NCBI RefSeq assembly: GCF_015832195.1
Contig: NC_052018.1
Location: forward strand, 55,179,666-55,243,665
Length of the DNA: 64,000 nucleotides
Direction of reading: 5' to 3'
Source: Motacilla alba alba
Taxonomy: Eukaryota > Chordata > Aves > Passeriformes > Motacillidae
The translations under genes were made by a program, and so were the position numbers. The notes beneath the pieces are model-generated. The model saw nothing but the letters and a program-made list of their open reading frames with translations. It did not search any database and was not told where the DNA came from. Positions within the stretch are counted from its first letter, which is position 1. Each line of letters begins with the position of its first letter. Shown here piece after piece: positions 23,901 through 35,900 of this stretch.

Positions 23901-26900
23901 AATTTTAGCTCTGAAGGGTTTCCAGGGTTAATTTGTATTCTTGCTTCATTTACACTTCATAGAGCTAGTTGGCATAACCTATCCTAAAAGGCCGAAGCTG
24001 ATATGAAGTAAAAAAATTGTCCAAAGAAACCCTTCAGGAATTAAGTCTTTCCATTTAATTAGAAATTTTGAAGTGTAGAGAAAAAGAACCCAAGTCAAAC
24101 AACCAGTGAACACAGACAAACAAAACCCAACACCAACTGAGCAGCAAAACCAAAAAACATCTCCCCAGATTCCACTTTTATAAAAATCTTCAAAAAAGGG
24201 ATGGTAGAGACCATCTTTGTTAAAAACTGTAATCAGAACTCAGTTTAAATTTTATTGCCCTACTAGGTTGACTTTTGATACACAATCAAAGGGGTGATTG
24301 AAAATTGGCCGAGCAAACTTCAGCTCGCTTTCAGCTGGGTAGTTTAGGTATGGCTTTTAGCATCAATAAAATGATGCTAAAAGCACAGAGTTTAGGCTAC
24401 CAAATGAGTATTTGGTAGTAGCTGTAGCTGAATTGGAGGATTTAAGCCATGCAGGAGGTTTCAGTGACCCCTTGGAGTGCAGTGTGTGTGGATGCTTCTG
24501 GCTGCCTGGACTCCAGCTGGAGTGCAAATCTTGGGACAGGCCAAAGCACACCCAGCTGTGTGACTGGTGCGTCTGTCAATGCTGCTGGCTGCCTGATAAC
24601 AGCCACATTGGCCTAGGAATGGGAGTGTAGAATTAGAGAGTGGAGAATGGGAGTGTAGATTAGGCCACACTGTGCTTGGCTCAGCCTTTTGGTCCGTTCA
24701 GGCAGAACGAGTGAATTGGGTTGTGATTGGTGTTGTGTGCTCAGACTTACTGCTCCAGCATTCGGAGTTCTGATGCAATCTATGCCTTAGGGTTTACATT
24801 ACATTTCTTTAATTTCGCAGTAATGTTTGCAGTAAATCTTTGCCTACCTGTCTGGCACCAGGTGAAGGCAGGTCATGCTGGAAGAGAAGGTAAAGCTGTA
24901 TCTAGTCCTGGCAGTAAGCCAGTGCCCCTTGTTGGAAAGGGACAGTCTCGCTGTGTGTGGGCAAAGGGAGCACAGTGGCTTTGGGGACACCAACCAGGTT
25001 CAGCCAATAGTCTAAATTGCCAGGTGAGCATGTAGTGGTAAGAGAGGTCCAAGGTAAGGGAAGGCAGGCCTGTGAGTTTGAGTCAAAAGAATGAATGGCC
25101 AGGATGGACTTGACTGCAGTGTGGCTGTACCACATTCCAGACAGGGCACAGAGGCAAGGCTGGCTAAAACAAGGAGAGAGTGACTCTTCTGAGGCTTTCT
25201 CTAGCTTTTTGAGGAAGACCTATCTTCAAGACCGGTTGAGATCTCCCAAATAGTGCTATCAATAACTGAACTAATACTGGAGAACTGGCCCTGAGCACAG
25301 CCAGCCAAATTCCTGGGAGGAGGGAGGCAGCTTTTGTTCTGGACACCTTCATATAGTTCTGCAAAATTCTTGGATACTAAAATAAAAAAGAACACAGTTT
25401 AAGTGGATAGGCTTTCTGTAGTAATAATTTTGTCTTGAATTCAGAACAACTTAGGTATTTTCCTAAAATTTGGATTTCAGTCAAGGCCAAAGATACAAAA
25501 ACTGTGCAGGGCTTCCTTCCGACTCCTGCTCTTCAAAAATTTTCCTTTGCATTTTTTTACTAGTATCACTGGAATTACACAGAGTGAATTGTTCTGATTT
25601 GACTTGCAGTGAAAGCTATGTTATTATTCCTTCTAGCTGAAAGGAGGAGCAGAGTAAATAAAGGCTTTGAAAACATGAAAGATATGAGGAGTTTTTCACC
25701 TTGGAGCTGACAATAGAAATAAATATATTGGCTATGATAGAATTTGTCAATGTGCTGCGTCATGACAGTGTCCCATTTGAATGAAAGAGTAGTAGATGGG
25801 ATTTTAAGAGAAGCTATTTTATAATGTTCAATATCGGAATGATATTTTTACATAGTTTTGATATATTTCCAGACCTCTTTTCAAAAAAACACTTTCTGCA
25901 CTGAAAAGCAAGAAGTGCTTTTCTGCACAGATGTTGCACAAGTCACCTGTATAAAAGGTTTCCTGTGTGTTTATAAGACAGCAGTGGCTTTCGTGGTAAA
26001 TGGCATGTGGTGGAGAACAAAGAAAAGTAGCATAAATAAGGATTTTTTGCAAATGAAATAAAGTATAATTGTTTAACACAATAAGTTAGCTAAGGAAAAA
26101 AGGAAGTGATAGGAAAAAAATGGAGTATTTGCATTTCTGAAGAAACTCAGTGAGCATAGCCTTGTCCCAGTTCTGCTGTGTAATGGCATATAGGCAAATC
26201 AACCTATATAAATGCTTTCTAATGTGGTAATATGTGGATACAAATTTGTGTTAAACATGGATTGCTTTTGTTCCTAGAATAACAAAAAGTGTTGTTATAG
26301 CTTTTTCAAGAAGATTAATAATCCAACCTGACCATGTATATTTCATTTCATTGTTTAACACTGGTAAATGGGCTGGTTCTAGAACATTGTTCTGGCTCAA
26401 AAATGTTTCCATGTTGTGAGGTATCAAAATTTAATAGTCTGCCTTTTGTTTTTTGAGGGTCTATATTCAAAAGGCGCTGAGGTAAATAATGGCCTCTTTG
26501 TCAGCCCTGGTCTTTGTTTTGGGAAAATGGCCAAAGGATTCAGGGCTGAAGATGAGTCTGTGATCAATATCAGTGTACTTGGTAAAGACTTATAATGAAT
26601 AACTCAACTTGTTTTACTTGATCTTAAAGGTCTTTTCCAGCCTAAATGATTGAATGAAACCTGATTTGTCCTACATTCTTCTCATGCAGCTTGTGGTACT
26701 ACAATTTTTTGACACTCCTTATAATCTTGGTGTTTAACAAGATTTCTTCACTTATTCTTTAAGGTCATTTTGCCTTTCTGTGGAAGTTAATATTGCTGTC
26801 ATGGTGGCAGTTGTAACAGTATCTGCCAAAGAAAAATGGATGTGAATATAGGTTTACTTGTTATATTTTGTAGCTTAATCTACAGCTTCTACACTGTACC

Positions 26901-29900
26901 CTGTAGAAGCCACCCCCTCTGTACTCTGTTCTTGTCACAACTCTCATGACAGTAATCTAAACTGGAACAGCTCTGGTTTTATTCTTGAAAAGGGACTTCT
27001 GGAATAGCAAGAGCATGAAGATGGCTCAAGGCCATATTTTCAGATTCAATTTTGCTTTTATTTATGAGTCAAGTGCAACTTGTTTGGAAAATGAATTTTA
27101 GTTGGCATAATTACTGACAGTTTCTTTCCTTTCTATGCAGTCGTGCATTCATATGTGGTTGCCACTAAAGCAGATGACGTGCAGTGGGCTTTGTTCTGTG
27201 TTCTTAGTCTTCTGCATTGAATAAAAGAATTGTGCTTGAAAGTACAATGTTTACTTATTTTTTATCATAACATGAGTTTTCAGTCCTGTTTTCCTTAGGT
27301 TTTTACAAAAATCTACTTGCTGATTAAATAGCAGAGTCGCAAAATAGCAGTGCTATCTGCTTTTTGTGAATTGAACTAGAAGTTTTATTTCCCCTTCTTC
27401 TTGGCTAGTATATTGTTGCACTTTAATTTTTCTCTAAATTCTCCCATGATCTTAAGTGCAGTGGAAAAGATAATACCTGGGGTAAAGATTTGATAACAAC
27501 AGCTCAAGTGCTAATGACTTCCAGGAGAGTATGCACCTACACAGTTGGGCAAACAACAAACAGGAAAAATATTTTAGATTTCAGCTGACTAGCTGACAGA
27601 TGCTAACTCTTCTGTCTTTTGGTATCTTTTTGTTAAAAACAGATGCTTGAATAGTTTTGGAAGGTATTTAGAGAGCTATGGTATGATGATGTCTTCTGCT
27701 GATAATTTTCTACTGAGTGAAGTGTTATCACTCTTTGGTGAGCTCTTTGGAAGGCTTTTATAATACCTTACAGTGGCTCAATCTACCTTTAAAACACTCT
27801 TGTCCTTTGAATGGCCTTTGGTTGCAATTGCACATAACAGCCCTGAGAGCATTCAATAGAAAGAATGAGAGTAGACCTTCTGTGTGCCTCTTTGTGGAAG
27901 AAAAACAATAATGCCTATGCATTTTTATAGTAAATTGTTTTAGCTTTCAAAAAGTTTTGGGTGTTATCTCCAGCGTTTTGATCCACTGACTTCAGAATTA
28001 TTTAGTCACCTCTAGTGTTTTTTTCAACAGCCAGGACCTGAGAGCCTCAGTGATTCTCCTCCTGCTGGCCTCTACGAGTGGAATGTAGATCAACAGAAGC
28101 AAGTCTTTGTAGACCATAAAAATATTTACACATGTGGAAAGAGGACATGACTGGTGCAAGAAGGAGGTGGTGCTCTTGGTTCAGTGATGATTTACTTTTT
28201 TTTTTTTTAGGTGATTTAGTAAAGTGTTACTTAAGTAGCTGCGCTGGTGTGAGTGAAGTATCTACCTCCTTTAGTTTATTAAACTTTATTAAGTAACCCC
28301 TGCTTTTGAATAAAATGGAGCTGTTGGCAAGGGGATTATGCTGGTTTAAAAATAATTTTTACAAGCATGAGTAAGTGTTCCACTGCCCCTGGCAAGTGTA
28401 GATAAGTGTAGTTTTTTTTTTTTCCTTTATACAGTATGCTGTCTGCATTTTTAACTGTCAGAAGGTGACACTGTTTTTGCTTGAAATACATTATTTGTTA
28501 CTGTGTTCTTTACATTTTTGCAGGTAAAATTCTTTCTCGAAGATATTTTAGTGTTAAGGTTCAGGTCAGTAATCATCTATTCTAGGTGCACAAAACGGTG
28601 AAAACACAGCATGCCTCTCGCAGATCCCAGTGGTTTTGGAAAATTCCATGGGTTTTCTTAATACTGGCATTACAGACCCTGTCTAGACATCCTCCCTTCA
28701 TGGATACATATGACACAACTGTGAGAACTAATTGTGGAGATTAGGATGGAAAAACATTATTTTGCGTGGTTTCCTTGATAATTGCATAGTTGTTAATGGA
28801 TGTGTCTTAAACCTTGGAGTGACAAGTTTTGTTGGCCATGGAATACCAGGGATGAAGGAAGGGAAATGGAAAGCAACTGGGTACATGGCAGGCAAAGAGT
28901 GAAGAAGATCAACACAGAAATAAATGTAATTCAGGATGATAATTCCTTAAAAGAGGTATCAGCGCATTCTTTGCCGAAGAAAATCTAGAATACAGGATAC
29001 AGAATGAGGAGGGGACTGGGAGAGGTGGACAGAGCTAGAGAAGAATGAAGAGAAAGGGACAGTAGTACTAACTGTGTAAAGGAAGACTAAAATGTGATAG
29101 GAAAGGTGGCAGGAGCTAAGGCCAATGAGAGATTTCTTTGTGTGTCAGTAAGACCTGTACAGCTGAGGAGTCTCTTTGGGATCAGGTGCGTGCAGCCTGC
29201 ACGCTTTGCTGACTCCTGCCCTTCCAGCAGCTCCCCAAAATTACTGCTGAAAAATTCTCTTCAGCTGCGGCTCTAGAGATGAATGAGGGAAATGATTCTC
29301 TTCTCTAACCATGCTATCATATTTCCATTTACACAGCTCAAAATGAAAGGCTTTTGAAATAAAAGGCTTTTGAAATGTTCTCAGGATTGCAGTTTTCCAG
29401 ACTTTCAACCACCTATTCCCAACCATTATAATTGTTTACAAAGCAAAGCTTTTATTGCTTCCTCCCACGTAAAGGAAGCAGTGATGGGACAGAGATTCAT
29501 CCCTAGATGACAATGTTTTTGTGATTCCAAAACAAACTTTCTAAAAATTGTTTTTAAACCAAAAAAGGACATTTTCTTCTCTGCAGTTGTTACTGTGTTG
29601 TTTTAAAAACCTTTTCTCAGAGGTGATATTAGAACTGAATCTGACAGTTCGTGCCAGTAGCCTCATAAGATACAGATCATAAAACTTTAATTTTCTACTT
29701 TTCTCTATTACAAGGCCAGGTTCTTTAATTTTACTTGTCTTCCTATTAAATATTGGATTCCCATATTCTTTCTTAATGGCACCTTGTTCTCAATTCTTTC
29801 TTTCTCGTTTGAGTGAAAGAATATGGATGAGAGAGAACAGGTAAGATTTCTTCCTATGGTTTAAAAAGGCAGATTAAACCTTCAAGGCAGGTGTTATGTT

Positions 29901-32900
29901 GACAGTGTGTTAGTAGCTAGAAATTTCAATTTGGTGCTTGCTGCAGGATGCTAAACAAGGTCCTTGTTAGTAAATAAGCGTGCATGCAGCTACTTGTCTT
30001 TGTATGGGTTTAAAAAATATTTATGTAGCAGGCTGCAGCATCTCCAACCTGACCTACCTGTATGTAAAGCAGGTTAGGTAAAATTAGTAACCTACTTGCT
30101 GTGGTGAGGTTTTCTTATAGAATCACAGAATGGTTTGGCTTGGAAGAGACCTTAAACATCATCTAGTTCCAGCCCCCCTGCCATGGACTGGGACACATTC
30201 TACTAGGTTGCTCAAAGCCCTGTCCAACTTGGCCTGGAACACTTCCAAGGCATCCACAACTTCTCTGGACAGCAGAGATATGTTGCAATATAGAAAGAGG
30301 CAAAGTAAACTGGTTCGTCTTTAGGGTGCAGCAGTGAGATGCAGCGAGTATCTGGATCTTTAAAAATAGTTTGAATATTCTTCATCATCTACAGAGTTGA
30401 TAATCTTAAGGCCTTTCCACTGACAATAGGTCAACTGCTGGTGTAACACCTCTTGCTGTGCCTAGTCAGGACTGCTGCTGCTGGCCCGTATTAGCTGCTC
30501 CTTATTGTTCCAGCAGAACATTTTGCCATTTGTGTGGATAATATCCATGTGACTGAAGTCATTCAGGCTCAAGATAAAGCTTCAATTCAAAGCCTTAACA
30601 CTAAGCTGCAATTGCATGAGGTTCCACTGGGTTAGATTTGGCTGTCCTAGAACACTGTCAAATGCTTAATGTGTAAACTGTTTTGTAAAAATTCTGTATT
30701 AAGTGTTGAAGAAGGAAAGAAAGAGGAAAACAAAAAGGAGGAGGAAACTTTAGTGTTTTGCAGTAAAATATTTTCAAGACAAAAATTTAAGCTAGTGGGA
30801 CTAAGGTTAAGAAAACAAAGGATTTAATGTACTGAGTCAAGAGTTTCAAGATCTTAATATATAATTGCATTTCGTATTGCATTTTGTAGTATTTTGTACC
30901 CAAAAGAGTACTAATGTGCCTCAGTGAACATGATCCTTTTGGTTTTGCTTCTTGGAATTATGTTCATAGAAGCATAAAACTGACAACCTGGAATACAAGA
31001 CAAAACTGTGATTTTATTACATTTGGTGCCAAAATCACAGAAATTATTGAGAATTTTAGAGAAGTTTTATCAGTTTTATGTTGAGAAGTATTATAATGCT
31101 GTCGCTTTTGGGTGGGTTTTATGTAGATTTTATTTTTGCATTAATGGTTAAATTCCTGCATTACCTACACTGAAACTCCACCAGGGACTATTAATAGTCC
31201 ATTTAGTGGCACTGCAATGTGTTTTCTGTACAGGGATGCCTTAGGTGGCCAAAGTCCCATAGGTCGTAGGTCTAGGTAGCTATTTGAAGATATGGGAATA
31301 AAGCTGTTACAAATAGAGTAGCTATGGGTTTTGCTGGTTTTAAAGCATGTTTGTGTTCACATCTCAGAGGACATTCTACTCCTTGATCTTAGTAGCAGGG
31401 CCTGGTGGGAGCAGAGAAGCAATAAATCTTCACCCTGAAATAAAATGTTCTCAACTTGGCCTTTAAAAAATAAATTAATCCATTTGTAATTTAGTAATAG
31501 TAACAATAACAGAATAATAATGTTAAAAGGACAATAACAGGTCTTGCCCTCTCCACTGATTTTGCTGGGCTTTGACATGTTGCATTTGAAGTGTCACCTA
31601 TCTCCCTGCACACCTGCTCTTATCTAGGTGATATTCTATATGAGGGATTTCAAAGGTCCAGAACAATTTACATTGAAGATAACATTGTTGATACTGATGT
31701 AACAGGAAGTGTTGAGGCTGCACCTGTTAGTATTGTGATTTCAAAACAAAAAAAAAGAAACCCAAAACCCAAAAACAACAACAACAAAAAAGAAAAGTAC
31801 AAAGCTCTGTACTTCCATTCATTCTTGATAGCTGGGTTTAATGGAGACTTGCATCTTTCTGTAAGTTTTTTCATATTCAGGTGAATAGATGATGTTATAT
31901 TTTTTCCCCTTCAGTCTTTTATTATTTTGCTTCTTTCCCTGTCAATTCAAAGACTGTAATTGAACTGAAAAATGCTTATTTCTTTGCTACATGTGATGTT
32001 GAATAAGATTCCAGTGACTTGCCTGGTTCAGAATTCTAAGCCACAGCTTCATCAGGTCCAGCCTATAGCTGAATTTTAAAATAAATGGTATATATGAAAT
32101 ATTTTTATATTGGTTAATTTGGTTTTTTGATAATTTTTAGTTCAAAAATTCAGAGAAATAGCTGAATTCCAATACTACACATTCCAGAAATTGCTTTCTT
32201 ACTGTCTTTATTAACTACTTAGTGAACAAAATTGCATAGTAAACTGTAGAGTTGTCAAAAACAACACAAATAGTTTTTAGTTACTGAAGTGCTCCCAGTA
32301 TTTAAAAAGAATAAACTTGAGAAATAATTAGGTGCATTTTAAAATGGAGGGAATTTTTTCCACATCGCAGTATGGTTCAGGCATCCTCCTCAAGGCTGAC
32401 TCAGCAGATTTTGCTGATGGGAAAGGAGAAAAAAAGGGACAGAATTGTGTAGCCATGTAGGTGAAGTTATGGAAGGACTGCTTCAATGTGATTTTTCCAC
32501 AGAAAACAGTGACTGGAAAGGTGGTATGTACACTCTTTCCCTACCAGAGCTCCCCAAATTCTGTGTATAAGAAAGCCTGCATTATTGCAGCATGTTCTGT
32601 TTCAGGACTTCTGGCAAAGTACTTTATTACATTCTACACTTAAATAGAATAGCTGTTGTAACTGCATTCTTGGCTTCTCTTTAATTGCTGTCTAAGCTCT
32701 GATAGCACATATCTTTTTTCAAAGAGTTTATGGAGTAAACACAATACTTAATGAGGTTAAAAGAAATCTGTCTCTGCATTTGAGTAGGCATTAAATCCTG
32801 CTGTAACATGCTGGACCAGGATAATACAGTGCTTGTTCTATAACTTCAGTGCATCCAGAATCCATAATGAACACAGTCGTAGTTTCCGGTCAGTGCAAGA

Positions 32901-35900
32901 TGCTGTGGTCAGCCTTAACGTGACATCCCACAGTTGCTTACCATGGTGTGGACCCAGATCTAGTATGAACTGGATACTAGGAAGTGGGAAAAGGTTTTTC
33001 TGCCTGAGAAAATTATAGGTATCACTTAAAGGCTATGCCTTCTGTTTGTAGTCTGTGTTTAATGGCAAAACTTCACCTTCTTAGAACAGCATATGAGGAA
33101 GGAGGGAGTGGAGTAAAAAAGTTTTCTATAAAATACGTAAGAAATAGAAATATATCATCATGAAAGAATGATATAAAAGAAATCAAGAAAGATATGATGA
33201 TATATGTCTATTCTAAAGGACTTGAGAAAAAATTATATACATAGGCCCAGTTGTGACAAGCATGTTCATACACTGCTAATTAATAGCAAACAATATAACT
33301 ACTTCTGAAAGTGAAAACTGCTGGTGAAAACAGTGAAATCAGCCTCTAAATCAGCATGTTTATGAGTTTCAGTACAATTGTATAGCATTACAGAGAAAAT
33401 GAGCACTTTCAAAACCATTCAATGGTAATTTAATATTATTTCTTTTCCTTCCTGTCCCACAGGTACTCTGTGTCTGCATTTTAACGACAATCCTAGGATG
33501 TATATTTGGCCTGAAGCCTAGCTGTTCAAAAGATGGTAAATAATATGTCTTTTATTTAGTCATATTACTAAGCAATTACTTTTTTTAATTTTTTTGTGAA
33601 TAAATTTTCATGTTATCAGAATGCCACCCTTCTTGCTGCAGGAGGAGGCTCGCATGCATTGCTTGAAGCAGTATCAGTAAGAGTGGAATAAAAATACCAG
33701 AAAATAAACCTCATGTGTAGTCAATGATTGAGTGTACTCACTTGAGAGGTAGTGATCCTGGTACTCAGTGTCTGATCTGGCAGCTTCCATGTATCCCAGT
33801 TGTCACTGTGGTGAATGGCTGGCCTTTTTTTTCAGTTCACCATTAAAAACCAAAATGAAACAACAAAACACAACAACTTCTATTTCATGTTGTCCTGGAA
33901 CATTTGTTTTTCATCTTTTCCAGTGGAGGGAAAAAAAAGGTTATTTTTTTACTGGTTAGAATTGTAGCCTGAAAACATTCCTGGTGGAATTCCTCTGTCT
34001 GTTTTCTGTTCTGAAAAATATGTGGTTTTTTGCAATGGTGAAGTTTCTTCAGGTAGAGGGTTACGAAAGATTTTTTTTTTTTTAAATAATTAGGCTTCAC
34101 TTTGAGAACAACTATGAAGAATAATTTCAAAGCTGAACATCAAATGATTTTCAACAGAAGTTCAGTTTATAAAATTTCTGTTACAATATATAAATAGGTT
34201 TCTTCTCATTTTATTACGGCTCTGCAGTACTGGTTCATTAGTATCTCATTTTCCTAATATCACACACCTCAAGATTCTTCAGAAGATGAGCCAAATGATG
34301 GAGGATTTCCCTCACTACCTTCTGGTGATTGCTCAGGATTAGACAGTGTGACCAAATTCTTAATTGTTGTTAATCCTTCACATCAGTAGTTTCTAGTTGG
34401 GTGATGGTGGTTATTTTTGTTGGGTTTTTCTTGTTATTGTTTGTTTGGGGTTTTTTTTTGTCCTTTTTTTGGGTGGCTTTTTGGGGTTTTTTTTTTTGGT
34501 TTTTTGGGTTGGTTTTTTTTTTTTTTTTTTGGTTTTTATGATTATTCCTCTGCCCTCAGCAACCCCAATCTAATGGAAGAATGCTATGTCTTTTTTTTTT
34601 TTTTTTTTTGATATTGAAATTGAACAAAAAATAAACCAGTGAGCAGTATACTCATGTTTGCATCTCTCGTGTCTGCTTTGGAACAGCCATCCTTACATCT
34701 TGAGATCTTACATATTCTGAGGGACTGTACTCACATCTTCAGTGAGTACACACAGAGGGGCGAGGACAGTCACAACTAGCTTTTATTTCATTGATTTCTG
34801 CCAATACCAAAACACCATGTTCCTGCTAAAACAGAGCAGAACCTTTTGTTCGATATGATGAAAAATTATTTTTGTTCAGTAAGAGGAAATAAGCATTTGG
34901 TTGGATCAGGACTTTTCTTTGTCTGTCACTGTTTTCACAGCCATCCTGTATGTTTGAATCACGAACTGTGTCATTTCACACACTGTCTGTATTAGTTTCT
35001 TTTGCATGTTGACTGATTTGGGCTCAGCCACTGATATCTAACACTATCCAATATTACAGTGAAAACCTGCAAAGGTCGCTGCTTTGAAAGGACCTTTGGA
35101 AGCTGCCGTTGCGATAAAGATTGTGTCAAACTTGGAAACTGCTGCTTAGATTACCAGGAAACATGTATACAACCAGGTAAGGATGGAAGAACCTGAGGGA
35201 GCAATCTCTCCTGTTCTTGGGCAGGGGACAGCTCAGCATATGTGAGTACTGCTGTGGTCAGGGTTTATTTCAGATGGGCTGTGAGTGCAAAATGGAGCTA
35301 CTGAGCAGCAGAGTGTTTCTGATGCCACTCATCTTCCTCTTTTTATGCTGTGCTGCATTCTTGGATGGAGTTGCAGTGATGATGGTGGTACTGGGGACTC
35401 CTGTGGAAACATCAGGGCTCTGGTACAGCTGCTGTTTCACACAAGCAGAGCTTGTATTTCACCCAGCTGGACTACTTAGGAGCTGACAAAGCCAGTAGGC
35501 TGGCTTTCCCATAACTCTCCTGTGAGAAGAGAGGCTGCCACAGACTGTGCTGCTGCCCTCCCCCTTGGAAGGAGGAGGAACAATGGCAACTCGAGGTCTT
35601 AGCCAGCTTTTTGTTTGCTGGTGGTGAGACAACAGTACCCCGCATTGTCCCTGGCATCAGGGATAACTCCTACGTTCTTGGGCAAGCCTGGAATAGAAGT
35701 GCATTCTGCATATTGCATTTGTCTGTCATCGCCTGAGTGAAAAAGGGGAAGGACAGAGCAGCTCTGTGAAAGCTGCCATCTCTCCTTACCCAGCTGCTCA
35801 GGCCCTCGGCCTTGCTACTCCCCAGCCTGAATGTGAAGCAAGGGTCATGAGCATGAATCAAGGCAGGATGACAAAACAGATTGCACTGGTGAAGGATTGT

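Larger units (their letters stand above)
17962..33462 (+). other. Intron 1 (15.5 kb)
   Basis: The largest intron in the window, with a GTAAGC donor and a CCCACAG acceptor. It begins inside the CpG island and then turns AT-rich. Contents seen: a compound reverse CR1 (20863-22390), two smaller CR1 pieces, a perfect hairpin (24353-24384), short duplications, and an exon-like segment (28031-28150). First introns often hold enhancers, but none can be named by reading. Confidence 0.9.
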
